Shown here piece by piece: positions 24,732-33,406 of a DNA stretch of 55,874 nt. The notes below the pieces were generated by a model. The model did no database searches. It saw nothing but the letters and a program-made list of their open reading frames with translations, and was not told the origin of the DNA. The translations under genes and the position numbers were made by a program. Source of the DNA: Sorangium cellulosum (GTDB lineage Bacteria; Myxococcota_A; Polyangia; Polyangiales; Polyangiaceae); contig DYPH01000009.1 in assembly GCA_020720045.1 (NCBI GenBank), positions 1-55,874 of the forward strand, in the 5' to 3' direction. Positions within the stretch are counted from its first letter, which is position 1, and every line of letters starts with the position of its first letter.

Positions 24732-25505
24732 ATGAGCGAAGCAGCACGCGGTCCTGGTCTCATTGAAATCGACGTTCGTGAGTTCGGCGGAAAGAAAGAC
24801 GGGGTTCGCCAAGAGTCGAACGACCGCCTCTTCTTCCAGCTCTTCGTCTTCGACGCCGCCCCCGGCCAGAGCGGCGACGCCGTCGCCAAGCAGCTCGGTG
24901 AGCTCTTGACGGCGCGGAACATCAGCGGCGTCGTCTACGCCGATGCGAACGGCCCCCGTGGCGTTGGCCTGCTCACCTGGTCCTACGAGCCGACCCATTT
25001 CGTCGAGAACGTCCGCCCGCTCTTTTCAGAACCGGGACTGATCGATGTCACCTTCCGCGAAGATTTCACCATGCTCGGGCGCACCTACTCGCTCGGTTAC
25101 GAGCCCGACCTCGCCCATGTGCTCTTCACGCGGCCGGTGAACAATGTTCTCGACGAGAAGCTCGGTTGGCACGTCTGGTACCCGCTCCGTCGCAACGGCG
25201 CCTTCGCCAAGCTCTCGCCGGACGAGCACGGTGCCGTGTTGAAAGAGCATGCAGTCATTGGCTTTTCCTACGGTCAGGCGGGTCTTGCCCATGACGTCCG
25301 CCTCGCGTGCCACGGCCTCGACGCCAAGGACAACGAGTTTGTGATCGGCATCGTGAGCGACAAGCTCCATCCGATTTCCCACCTCGTTCAAACGATGCGG
25401 AAGACCCGGCAGACGAGCGAGTTCATCTCCCAGATGGGCCCCTTCTTCGTCGGCCGCGTCGTTCATCGTAGTGTCGGTCCGTCGCCGGTCCCGCCGAGCG
25501 CCTGA
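24732..25505 (+). CDS. Chlorite dismutase / HemQ family protein
   Basis: 257 residues. The C-terminal signature HGLDAKDNEFVIGIVSDKL and TMRKTRQTSEFISQMGPFFV is diagnostic for the Cld/coproheme decarboxylase superfamily. The N-terminal half includes LFFQLFVFDAAPGQSGD. In most bacteria such proteins act in coproheme decarboxylation or peroxide-linked heme chemistry rather than chlorite breakdown. It is flanked by terminators on both sides, so it is probably a single-gene unit. Confidence 0.82.
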   Translation: MSEAARGPGLIEIDVREFGGKKDGVRQESNDRLFFQLFVFDAAPGQSGDAVAKQLGELLTARNISGVVYADANGPRGVGLLTWSYEPTHFVENVRPLFSEPGLIDVTFREDFTMLGRTYSLGYEPDLAHVLFTRPVNNVLDEKLGWHVWYPLRRNGAFAKLSPDEHGAVLKEHAVIGFSYGQAGLAHDVRLACHGLDAKDNEFVIGIVSDKLHPISHLVQTMRKTRQTSEFISQMGPFFVGRVVHRSVGPSPVPPSA

Positions 25506-25533
25506 AACGGGCTGCACCCCCGGAAGGGGCAAA

Positions 25534-25566
25534 ACGTCGCGAGCGATTTTGAACGCTTCGCGACGT
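25534..25566 (+). terminator. Terminator-like hairpin after the Cld-family gene
   Basis: ACGTCGCGA-GCG pairs with CGCTTCGCGACGT (one bulged base) over an 8-base loop ATTTTGAA. The following CTTCCGTTTCT is only moderately T-rich, so termination strength is uncertain. Confidence 0.65.
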
Positions 25567-25626
25567 CTTCCGTTTCTGCTCTAAATGATGCGACCGGGCC
25601 GAACCGGACCGCGATAAGAGGCGACT

Positions 25627-26808
25627 GTGGACGCGAGCCTTCGTGAAGTCTTCGATTTGGTCGTTCGCTGGATTCACCTGATCGCCGGGATCATGTGGGT
25701 CGGCAACAGCATGCTCTTCAACTGGCTCGACAGAAACCTCGAGAAGCCGGAAGGGGCCAAGAAGGGGCTCTTCGGCGAGATCTGGATGCTCCATTCGGGG
25801 GGCTACTACCAGGTCGAAAAGAAGATGATCGAGCCTGGGCAAATGCCCAAGACGCTCCATTGGTTCAAATGGCAAAGCTATTCGACCTGGATCTCTGGCA
25901 TCACGCTTCTCATTCTCGTTTACTACATGCAGGACGGCTTCCTCGTCGATGATGGGGCTCGCCTCACGACCGAGCAGGCGAAGGACTTCGGTCTCGCCTT
26001 CGTGTTTGGTGGATTTGCTATCTACGACCTTTTGTGGCGCACAATTGGCAGGAAATCCGAGCAGATCGCCCACGCGTTGACGCTTGCGATGTTCGTCGGG
26101 GCGCCGTTCTTGGCCTGCCACTTCCTCGCTGGTCGCGCCGCCTACATCCATGTCGGCGCGCTTATCGGCACCTGCATGGCGGGGAACGTTTTCCTGGTGA
26201 TCGTCCCGTCCCAGCGCGAGTTGGTGAAGAAGACCGAGTCGGGAAATACCCACGATCTTTCGCTGAGCGACCGCGCGAAACAGCGCTCGATCCACAATAA
26301 CTATTTCACATTTCCGCTGCTCTTCTTGATGGTGAGCAACCACTTCCCGCTCACGTACACCAACAAGTATCCGGCATTGATGCTGATCTTCTTGGCGACG
26401 ATCGGGGCCCTCGTTCGCCACATCCTCAACATCCGCTTTACCTTCCAAGCCTGGATCCCGGCACTCGCGTCGGTGCTGACCATCGGCATCGTCGGCCTTG
26501 TGATGGCGGTCCGGATTTCGAACGCCTCGACGGTGCCGACGGAGAAGGTCCCCTTCGCGCGTGCGGAGGCGATCATCCAGCAGCGCTGCCTCCCCTGCCA
26601 CGCGGCCCACCCGACGGACGACATCTTCACGGTGGCGCCGAAGGGGGTGATGTTCGACTCGAAGGAGCAGATCAAGACGCTCGCTTCGGAGATCAAGATG
26701 CGGGCGGTCACCTCAAAGCAGATGCCCCAGGGGAACAAGACGCACATCACCGACGAAGAACGTGCGACCCTCGGCGCATGGGTCGCTGGTGGCGCGCCGC
26801 TCGACTGA
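25627..26808 (+). CDS. puuD: Urate hydroxylase PuuD with C-terminal cytochrome c domain
   Basis: 393 residues. The N-terminal membrane domain starts VRWIHLIAGIMWVGNSMLF and has eight or so helices typical of PuuD (urate hydroxylase/guanine deaminase-linked). The C-terminal domain carries a CLPCH heme c motif near residue 320, consistent with passing electrons to the respiratory chain. It oxidises urate to 5-hydroxyisourate in the purine degradation pathway. No other urate genes are nearby. The start is a GTG at 25627. Confidence 0.85.
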   Translation: MDASLREVFDLVVRWIHLIAGIMWVGNSMLFNWLDRNLEKPEGAKKGLFGEIWMLHSGGYYQVEKKMIEPGQMPKTLHWFKWQSYSTWISGITLLILVYYMQDGFLVDDGARLTTEQAKDFGLAFVFGGFAIYDLLWRTIGRKSEQIAHALTLAMFVGAPFLACHFLAGRAAYIHVGALIGTCMAGNVFLVIVPSQRELVKKTESGNTHDLSLSDRAKQRSIHNNYFTFPLLFLMVSNHFPLTYTNKYPALMLIFLATIGALVRHILNIRFTFQAWIPALASVLTIGIVGLVMAVRISNASTVPTEKVPFARAEAIIQQRCLPCHAAHPTDDIFTVAPKGVMFDSKEQIKTLASEIKMRAVTSKQMPQGNKTHITDEERATLGAWVAGGAPLD

Positions 26809-26810
26809 AG

Positions 26811-28442
26811 ATGGTTGAAAACTTAGGGATTTTTCTGGCAATTCTCGCAGTTGCCGCCTGCGGAACGACAGTCCCAGGCACGACGGAGCCGAGTGACGCG
26901 GCGGTCGCCGACGGCCCATCCCCCACCCAAGAAGACGGGGGATCGACCGACGCCGCCCGCCCGACCGACGATGGCTCCGTCGCCGATGGCGCAATCGACG
27001 CCGGCTGCCCCAGCGACACCTTCTCCGACTGTTCGCCAATGACGCGCGCCTCGTGCACGGTCCCGCCGCTGCCTGCCGCGGGGGATGTGACCTGGCTTCC
27101 GAACGTCATCTACAGCACGCCTTTCCGGGGCACCGCCGGGGCGCAGCCGCAAGCGCTTGATCTTGCAGTGCCTAAAGTCGCGCGGGGCGCTCCGTTTGTC
27201 GTCATCGTCCACGGCGGCGGCTGGCGCGGCGGCGATAAGAGCGACCACCGGGACGACCTCCTTCGCCTCGCCGGCCAAGGGTATGTCGCCGCAGCGATCA
27301 ACTACCGGCTCGTGAACAACGGGGCGGTCCCGAACCGCGCCCCCGCCGCCGCGAGCGACACCCGCTGCGCGATCCGCTGGGCAAAGGCCCATGCCGCCAG
27401 CTACGGCGCCGACCCCGATCGCGTTGTAGCCGTCGGCGCATCGGCAGGGGCGAACCTCGTCGCGCTGCTTGGGACTTCCCCGAACGACGCCGACCTCGAC
27501 GCCACCGACGGCGGCGCCTGCGAGACGAGCGGCACCCCCAAACCGGCTGGAATTGTTTCCTATTACGGGCGGATGGACCTCCGGCGACCGCCGATCCCCG
27601 ACTACCTCGTCGACTACATCGGCCGCGACGGCGATTGGCTCGGGCGCGAGTCGGCAAACTCGCCGGCGCTCCACGTCAGCGCGTTGGCCCCGCCGTTTTT
27701 GCTGATTCATGGCCAGGCCGACGGGACCGTCCCTGTCGAACAATCGCGTTTGTTTCACGATGCGCTCGATCGGGCGTCGGTGCCGAATGCGCTCGTCGAA
27801 CTCCCCGGCCAAGACCATGGGTTTCCGCTTTTCGCGACGACCCCTGGTCACCTCCCCGCGAGCTGCTCGACGCTCCAGTTTCTCAGTCATTTCCAGCCAG
27901 ATCCGCCGGTCTTGCGCCCCCAGCGGACCGTCGTGTACGTCCTCAAAGAGACGGCCCCCGGCGAGCAGATTTTCCTTCGCGGCGGCCATGCGAACGGGCT
28001 CGTCGCTGCCGGGAATGCGGCGCAGGCCTTTGAGCCGATCCGGTATCTCTCTACGAAGAATGCGACGTCGTCCCTGGGAAAGCAGAGCGATCTCTTTCTC
28101 GATTGGTCGAGCGACTCCCTCCTTGATTGGACCTGCGATCAATGGCCGGCGAGCTTCGGCCCGAGGCGAACGTATTCCTCCGACGGCTACGGGGAAGATC
28201 CCGAAAACCGTTGGGGGCTTCACGCTTGGAAGTTCGACGTGCTCATGGACGGCGCGCCCGGGGAGTGGTTTGAATTTAAAGCGGTTTTGAGGCGTTCTGG
28301 GGCCGGCGGGGCCCAAGACTCCTGGGAGCCCGATGTGAATCAGCCAGGAACTCCGTTTGTGACGGGAAATCACTGGGCGAAAAAGGGGGCGATCACGTTT
28401 GTCCGTTTTGGCGGCAGTGCAGTGACATCCTCCCCGCTTTGA
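26811..28442 (+). CDS. Alpha/beta-hydrolase lipoprotein (esterase-like)
   Basis: 543 residues. The signal ends in the lipobox LAVAACG, followed by an Asp/Pro-rich linker to about residue 60. The catalytic domain shows the oxyanion motif HGGGWRGGD, the nucleophile elbow GASAGAN, an acid in HGQADGTVP and a His in GQDHGFP, as in carboxylesterase/BD-FAE-like enzymes. A further C-terminal domain with Trp-rich strands may bind carbohydrate, but its family is not certain. It starts 2 bp after puuD, so co-transcription is possible, though functions differ. Confidence 0.75.
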   Translation: MVENLGIFLAILAVAACGTTVPGTTEPSDAAVADGPSPTQEDGGSTDAARPTDDGSVADGAIDAGCPSDTFSDCSPMTRASCTVPPLPAAGDVTWLPNVIYSTPFRGTAGAQPQALDLAVPKVARGAPFVVIVHGGGWRGGDKSDHRDDLLRLAGQGYVAAAINYRLVNNGAVPNRAPAAASDTRCAIRWAKAHAASYGADPDRVVAVGASAGANLVALLGTSPNDADLDATDGGACETSGTPKPAGIVSYYGRMDLRRPPIPDYLVDYIGRDGDWLGRESANSPALHVSALAPPFLLIHGQADGTVPVEQSRLFHDALDRASVPNALVELPGQDHGFPLFATTPGHLPASCSTLQFLSHFQPDPPVLRPQRTVVYVLKETAPGEQIFLRGGHANGLVAAGNAAQAFEPIRYLSTKNATSSLGKQSDLFLDWSSDSLLDWTCDQWPASFGPRRTYSSDGYGEDPENRWGLHAWKFDVLMDGAPGEWFEFKAVLRRSGAGGAQDSWEPDVNQPGTPFVTGNHWAKKGAITFVRFGGSAVTSSPL

Positions 28443-28533
28443 GTCGGCGGTGCGAAAACGGCGCGCGCCCGCTGGGAGCGGCGGTTGGGGAATACGGTCG
28501 CCGTGTTGGTCCCCACAGGGTAGGCTGAGTCCT

Positions 28534-29640
28534 ATGGCGCTCCACCCCTCTGCCCGCTCCTTCTCAAAGGCCCTTCCGCTCCTTGTTGCCCCCGCCATCG
28601 TTGCGGCCTGCGGTCTCTCCTTTGACGCTCTCCCGACGACGACACCGGTCGACGCTGGCGAGCGCGATACCGGTCCCGACACCTCCGTCGATGCCGCGAG
28701 GGACCAGAGTGCCCCCGACGTCTTCGTCCCCGACACCGGCCTCGACGCCGCCGACGATGCCGACGCGAACGTCATTCCCGACAGCGGCCCCGACGTCGCC
28801 CCCGTGGACAGCGGGCCAGCGTGCAACGACGCCCAACTGGCGGCGAACGAGATCACCGTCGCGACGTCGACGACGTTCCCCTTCAAGGCGAGCTATACCC
28901 CAGTATTTCTTGGGGCTGTGCCGGGCGGGAAGAAGCTCGGCGCGTGCGCCGTCGAGGGGGATTCGCTGGTCGTCGCCTACGACGTCGGCACCCCTACGGC
29001 GAGCCTCCAGCGGATCCCGCTCGTCCGGACCTGCGACGGCGCCCACGTCTCGTCGATCGGTGTGGCGGCAAAGATCGTCGATGCGCCGGGGATCGACCTC
29101 GGATTCCTAAGCAATCCGTACGCCTATGTGCCAACGCGCGCGTCGGCGACGGTGTTCCCCTATTTTGAATGTGCGAATGGCGCCGCCGCCTGCACCAAGA
29201 AGTTCGACTTCACGACGGGCGAGTTGACCGCCCCGTCGCTTTCCCTCGCGCTCCTGCCGGACATCTTCAATGTGGCGACACTCCGGGCTTACGCGACGTC
29301 GTCGGCGACCATGTATGACGTCGACAAAGCCTTGAAGACGTTGACCAAAATCAACACGCTCACCTCGTTCCCGGTTACGCAGCCGGTCGCCGTGGGCGCC
29401 GGTTCCCCAGTATTCGGCCCCCGCTACGCGATCAGCCCCGTCGACGGATTGATGAAGATTTCGTTCCTCGAGATCGACAACGATGGTGTCCTCATTCGGC
29501 CGAGCGGCGCGGCGATCTTCGCAACGACGACGATTCCGCTCCGCGGCGCCTGTCGGGACCTGGCGACCGGCGACATGATCTTCACGGCCTCTGACGGCAG
29601 TGGTCGCATCGACAGCATCAAGGGCTTCGCGAAGCCGTGA
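28534..29640 (+). CDS. Lipoprotein with Asp-rich linker, function unknown
   Basis: 368 residues. The signal ends with APAIVAACG. It is followed by the Asp/Ala/Pro-rich spacer typical of myxobacterial surface lipoproteins (repeated D-x-D/DT/DA). The rest is beta-rich and resembles an outer-surface adhesin-like or beta-propeller-like domain, but no motif is recognised. The ATG at 28534 lies well placed before the signal; the frame upstream of it looks noncoding. Confidence 0.72.
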   Translation: MALHPSARSFSKALPLLVAPAIVAACGLSFDALPTTTPVDAGERDTGPDTSVDAARDQSAPDVFVPDTGLDAADDADANVIPDSGPDVAPVDSGPACNDAQLAANEITVATSTTFPFKASYTPVFLGAVPGGKKLGACAVEGDSLVVAYDVGTPTASLQRIPLVRTCDGAHVSSIGVAAKIVDAPGIDLGFLSNPYAYVPTRASATVFPYFECANGAAACTKKFDFTTGELTAPSLSLALLPDIFNVATLRAYATSSATMYDVDKALKTLTKINTLTSFPVTQPVAVGAGSPVFGPRYAISPVDGLMKISFLEIDNDGVLIRPSGAAIFATTTIPLRGACRDLATGDMIFTASDGSGRIDSIKGFAKP

Positions 29641-29965
29641 CCGGAAATCAACTAACTAGATCACAACCACTAGATCTAGCTGACAGCTAGACTTAGTAGA
29701 AGAAGAACGGGTGCTTGGGCTTGTGCGGCGAACGTTGCATGGGCCCATTTCTATGCGTAATGCACCCAATCGTGCGCCCGCTGCCCGCCGGAGATCCGTC
29801 GTTCGCCCACGATCGGTCGCTCCGCCCTCCAAAGGCCACTCGCTCGCCCGAAAATCCCCACTCTTCCCCGCGAATTCCCAAACGCAAGACGCGCGGAAAC
29901 AGACCCCCTTTTGAGAGCCTGTCCCGCGCTATTCAATTCGGAGGGCGGCGCGTTGCGCGACGCGC
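29641..29965. other. Convergent intergenic block with an AT-rich palindromic patch
   Basis: This 325-bp gap separates two convergent genes. Its first 60 bp are unusually AT-rich for the window and contain CTAGATCTAG and a perfect 8-bp inverted repeat TCTAGCTG-A-CAGCTAGA (29675-29691). The remaining part contains only weak overlapping frames. The patch could be a bidirectional terminator or a mobile-element end beside the transposase gene. Confidence 0.5.
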
Positions 29966-30946
29966 TTACGCCGCCGGCGAAAGCGCGTGCACCTCGCGCG
30001 GATACCCGTAGGTGAAATGCATTTTCCCTGTCCCCGCAGGGAACGTCACGCACCGCTTTCCGGCTTTCACCGCCTCCAAAGCGCTTCGATGGGCCTTCCG
30101 AAAGGCCCGCATTTCCGCGATCAAGCGCTTCGCGACTGCCAGGTCGCCCGCCGTCGTGTGGCGTGGGGTTCGCTCGCCGAACGGCTCAAAGCTCGTCGCT
30201 CGTGTGCGCGGACTCGTCGCCAGGACCCGCAGGCGACCGACAAATCTTCCCGAATGGCGCCGCCTTCCCTGTTTCACGTTCCGTTCGAGATGGGCCGCCG
30301 TCCGCTTTGTCATTTCCGAGAGATCGCCGAACAACACGATCGCTTCCGCCGGCGCCGCCAGCCGGAAGGTTACTTCTGGCGGGTTCGTTGCGTCGTCCTG
30401 GGCCAGGTACTCGAGGGGCCGCCGCACGACGACGGACTTCCCCAAGAGATCTTCCACAGAAGAGACCATTCCAGGCCACTCTTCCGGCGAAGCAACCAGC
30501 CCAGCCGCGACCGGATTGGCAATCACATAGGCGATCTTCTGGGCGATCGCCTCGGCCCCTTCGAGGCGATTGTATTTCTCGGAGCGCCGGCTAAAAATGC
30601 TCTCCGCGAGCCCGTAACGGACCTTCACCATGTTCGCGAACATCGCATTTCGCTTTTGGAGAAACTTGCCGATCTCTCCCCGGCGATCCAACAGGATTTC
30701 GTGAATATGATTCGACATCACACAGACGGCAATCACGGCAACGCCGTACGCCTCGGCATAGCGGGCAGTCGCGTATTGATAGAGCTGCTCCACGCTTGAT
30801 GGGCGTGGCTCCCCGGGGCCTGATGCCGCAGCGCGCGTCTGTTTTCCAGCGCTTGCGTAGTTTGGCGTCAGCTTGTGGGCGCGCTCGACGCAGCGCCGTG
30901 TGACTTCGTAGAAGGTGCCGGGGAGGTATTGCTGGGGCGAAGACAT
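29966..30946 (-). CDS. IS200-type / REP-associated tyrosine transposase (RAYT-like, Y1 HUH)
   Basis: 326 residues. The N-terminal half has the HUH nickase motif SNHIHEIL, preceded by YLPGTFYEVTRRCVERA. It also carries the Tyr-containing helix AYVIANPVAAGLV that forms the phosphotyrosine with nicked DNA. The Arg/Lys-rich C-terminal half ending in FPAGTGKMHFTYGYPREVHA is typical of the long Y1 transposases of myxobacteria. No IS200/605 hairpin ends are obvious, so it may be a domesticated RAYT mobilising short palindromes. A partial element B copy lies about 115 bp upstream and A/B copies are within 500 bp. The ATG at 30946 was chosen over one at 30979. Confidence 0.85.
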   Translation of the reverse strand: MSSPQQYLPGTFYEVTRRCVERAHKLTPNYASAGKQTRAAASGPGEPRPSSVEQLYQYATARYAEAYGVAVIAVCVMSNHIHEILLDRRGEIGKFLQKRNAMFANMVKVRYGLAESIFSRRSEKYNRLEGAEAIAQKIAYVIANPVAAGLVASPEEWPGMVSSVEDLLGKSVVVRRPLEYLAQDDATNPPEVTFRLAAPAEAIVLFGDLSEMTKRTAAHLERNVKQGRRRHSGRFVGRLRVLATSPRTRATSFEPFGERTPRHTTAGDLAVAKRLIAEMRAFRKAHRSALEAVKAGKRCVTFPAGTGKMHFTYGYPREVHALSPAA

Positions 30947-31060
30947 GTCCGCCGCCCCCCAGGCCGCATGCCAACGCAAATTCCCTGGAAAATGCGCAGT
31001 TCACGAGCGGCGAGGGGGTGGCCCCGACCGAATTCGCCTGGCCCGGGCCAGGGGGGGAAG

Positions 31061-31090
31061 CGCCCGGCGAAGCGCCGGATCGGAGAACAA
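31061..31090. repeat. Element B partial copy beside the transposase and manA ends
   Basis: The text CGCCCGGCGAAGCGCCGGAT, followed by CGGAGAACAA, matches 30 bases of the B family (reverse orientation). It sits 1 bp after the manA stop and about 115 bp upstream of the RAYT-like gene. Confidence 0.75.
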
Positions 31091-31091
31091 A

Positions 31092-32402
31092 CTACAGGGC
31101 GAGCTCCCCTTGGCCGACGGTTGCGACGAAGGCGGTGCCCCCCTGAAGGGTGACAGGGGCAGCGTCGGCGGCGATGAAGAGCGCCTCGCTCGGGGCGAGC
31201 GTCATCGGGGGCGTGCCGTCGCTCGCGATCGTGGTGCCGGGGCCGATCGCGACGACAATCGCAGGGCCGTGGATGGGGCCGCTCCCTGCCGACGCGTTTG
31301 CGTCGAACTCCGCGCCGTCTCCCGCTTCGCGGACGGACGCGTTTGTCTCCGCCCGGCGTGACGCCGGGTCGGAGAACTCGTTTGCATCAGACTCCGCGCC
31401 GTCTCCCGCTTCGCGGACGGACGCTCCGCCCGCTTCGTAGCGGGCGAGGGCGAAATCGCGGGCCGGCGTCCGGTAGTGGGCGAAATGATCGGTGCCGACC
31501 GCCGGCTCAAAGACGACGACCGCGTAGGGGGCGATATCGAGGACCTTCGCGAGCTCTTCCCGGTCGACGTACTTCGGCGTGAGGCCGCCGCGGAGGACGT
31601 TGTCGGAGGCGGCCATGATCTCCACGGCGAAGCCCTCCAGGTAGGCGTGCAGGTTCCCCGCGGGGAGGTAGAGCGCCTGATTCGGCTTCAGTTCCAAGAG
31701 GTTGAGGAGCAGCGAGGTGATCGCCCCGGCGTCGTCCGGATAGGCGTCCCCGAGGCGGGCGAGCCAAAAATACGGGTCGGTCTTCGCCGTCGGCCGGCGC
31801 GCCTTGGCAGCCGCCACCGCCGGGCGGACGAGCGCGGCGCGGGCCTCTCCGGTGACGCCGAGGAGGGTCAGAAAGGCTTCGCGGAGGTTTCCTGCGTCGA
31901 GGAGGGTGACGATCGGGGCGAGGGCGTCGACCTCAAGTGCGCGAAGAAGCGCCGCGCTCTCGGCCGGCTCCCGGAAGCCGCAAAGCGCCCAGAAGGGCGT
32001 AAGTACGCAGACAAGTTCCGGTTTGTGGTTGTTGTCTTTGTAGTTCCGGTGGGGGGCTGCCCGCGGAATGCCGAGCGCCTCTTCGTGAGCGAAGCCGGCC
32101 TCCGCTTGCGCCTTGCTCGGGTGGGCCTGCAGGGAGAGCGGCTCGGCGGCGGCGAGGAGCTTGAGCAGGAAGGGGAGGCGCCCGAATTCGGCGGCGATCG
32201 CGGTACCGAGGAATTCGACCGGCCCGGAGGCGATCGCGGCGTCGAGGGGGCGGCCGTCGTCGAGGGAAGACGGGGCGTTCGGATGGGCCCCCATCCAGAG
32301 CTCGGCCTCCGGTTTTTCGCTCGGCGGAAGGCCCCGAAGGGCGGCGAGGTCCTGCGTGGAACCCCAGGGGTAGGCCATCACCGTGTTCGTCAGTCGCTGC
32401 AT
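31092..32402 (-). CDS. manA: Mannose-6-phosphate isomerase (class I) with repeat-derived insert
   Basis: A type I phosphomannose isomerase converting mannose-6-P and fructose-6-P. Zn ligands are in LSLQAHPSKAQAEAGFAHEE (Gln, His), YKDNNHKPELVC (Glu) and LPAGNLHAYLEG (His). The length of 436 is above the usual 390. The excess is a 43-residue insert encoded by elements A-B-A (31297-31425), lying between the two C-terminal cupin strands after YEAGG. It reads SVREAGDGAE twice, with EFSDPASRRAETN between. The insert is exactly 129 bp, so the frame is kept. The catalytic core is intact. The start at 32402 (MQRL) or 32414 is uncertain. Confidence 0.9.
   Translation of the reverse strand: MQRLTNTVMAYPWGSTQDLAALRGLPPSEKPEAELWMGAHPNAPSSLDDGRPLDAAIASGPVEFLGTAIAAEFGRLPFLLKLLAAAEPLSLQAHPSKAQAEAGFAHEEALGIPRAAPHRNYKDNNHKPELVCVLTPFWALCGFREPAESAALLRALEVDALAPIVTLLDAGNLREAFLTLLGVTGEARAALVRPAVAAAKARRPTAKTDPYFWLARLGDAYPDDAGAITSLLLNLLELKPNQALYLPAGNLHAYLEGFAVEIMAASDNVLRGGLTPKYVDREELAKVLDIAPYAVVVFEPAVGTDHFAHYRTPARDFALARYEAGGASVREAGDGAESDANEFSDPASRRAETNASVREAGDGAEFDANASAGSGPIHGPAIVVAIGPGTTIASDGTPPMTLAPSEALFIAADAAPVTLQGGTAFVATVGQGELAL
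31297..31425. repeat. A-B-A repeat cluster inserted in frame in manA
   Basis: Three abutting elements: A (31297-31341, 45 bp), B (31342-31380, 39 bp) and A (31381-31425, 45 bp). Their sum is 129 bp, or 43 codons. The cluster follows a GACGCG, and the first A also ends in GACGCG. On the manA strand they encode two near-identical peptides of 15 residues flanking a 13-residue one. Confidence 0.9.
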
Positions 32403-32490
32403 CGTCGCACCCACGGTACTCGACTTGCCCGCCGGCGGCCCACTTCGCTCCGCGGCGCTTTACGTGGCGCAACGCGGGATCACGCTTGGT

Positions 32491-32618
32491 GCGCGTCCGC
32501 CCGGAACCGCCGGAGGCGGTGAGGAAACGGCGCGCACACGTGCAGGTGCGCGTCCGCCCGGGAACCGCCGGAGGCGTCCGCCCGGAACCGCCGGAAGCGG
32601 TGAGGAAACGGCGCGCAC
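32491..32618. repeat. Element C cluster (REP-like hairpins)
   Basis: Three copies, one truncated, of a hairpin element begin with GCGTCCGCCCGGAACCGCCG at 32493, 32550 and 32574. The first and third continue to AGGAAACGGCGCGCAC, 45 bp in all, and the middle one stops after 24 bp. The hairpin core is CCGCC-GGA-GGCGG. They lie between the divergent manA and lipoprotein genes. They share the first bases with element A but not the rest, so C is a separate or older family. Confidence 0.8.
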
Positions 32619-32674
32619 GTGTCACTGACGAATCGTTGACGGCGGCGCCCGTTGCGGGGGACGCTCCCAGGAAT

Positions 32675-33403
32675 ATGCGCCGCTCGAATCTTCAAATCAC
32701 CCCGTTTTTTCACGCGTTCTTGGCCGTCGGTCTCCTTGCCTGCGGCACAAACCCGCCCGCCTCGCCGGCATCGCCGACGCCCGAAGCCCCTCCAAGCGCA
32801 ACGCCCTCCGCCTCTTCAACGGCCACGGCGCCGGTTGCCGCAACGCCTGCGCCGGCCGCCATTGAGCCTTCCGTCCACGGCTGCCGCCTCTTCCCGCTCC
32901 TCCACGAGCCGACCGTGGAGCGCGTCTCCGTCGCCCGTCTTTCGGCGAATGGCGGCAAGGGGGATTCGGTCGTGACCGCCAAAGACGACGCCGACAAAGT
33001 GCTCTTCACGGCGACCGTTGCGACCCTCGACAGCGCCCTCTGCGAGCATCTCCCGAAGGTCGATCACCTGCTTTTTCTCTCGCGCGCCGCCGATGGGACG
33101 ATGGCGGCCCACATCTACCGGCCGACGGCAAAAGCCGACGTCGCCAAAGACGCGGCCACGCTCTGCCAGTCGGAGATTGCGGCGGCGAAGCTCGGCGACG
33201 GCAAAGGGCGCGGTACGCCGGAGGCGCTCCAGCAGGCGGCCGGGGCGGTCACCTCGCAGAAATACCGGGATTTGATCTTCGATTCCCTCTTCGGCGAGCC
33301 CCAGGAGAAGGTCACCGCGATCGTCTCCGGCATCCCGAAGGCGGTCGACGCCGACCTGCCGCCCGGCACCGCCTGCCCGCTCCGCACGCCGACGAAGCAC
33401 TGA
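32675..33403 (+). CDS. Putative lipoprotein, function unknown
   Basis: 242 residues. The signal ends in AVGLLACG, followed by a Pro/Ala/Ser/Thr-rich spacer to about residue 65. The folded part is mostly helical with a Cys pair (CRLFPLL, SALCEHLP, and later ATLCQSE). No family was recognised. The ATG at 32675 follows the element C cluster; upstream frames are made of the repeat. It converges on xthA with a 3-bp gap. Confidence 0.65.
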   Translation: MRRSNLQITPFFHAFLAVGLLACGTNPPASPASPTPEAPPSATPSASSTATAPVAATPAPAAIEPSVHGCRLFPLLHEPTVERVSVARLSANGGKGDSVVTAKDDADKVLFTATVATLDSALCEHLPKVDHLLFLSRAADGTMAAHIYRPTAKADVAKDAATLCQSEIAAAKLGDGKGRGTPEALQQAAGAVTSQKYRDLIFDSLFGEPQEKVTAIVSGIPKAVDADLPPGTACPLRTPTKH

Positions 33404-33406
33404 CGA

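Noticed and set aside
26823-28886. A minus-strand 687-residue protein
   Set aside because: Antisense to the esterase lipoprotein; the composition is Arg-rich and no motif is seen.
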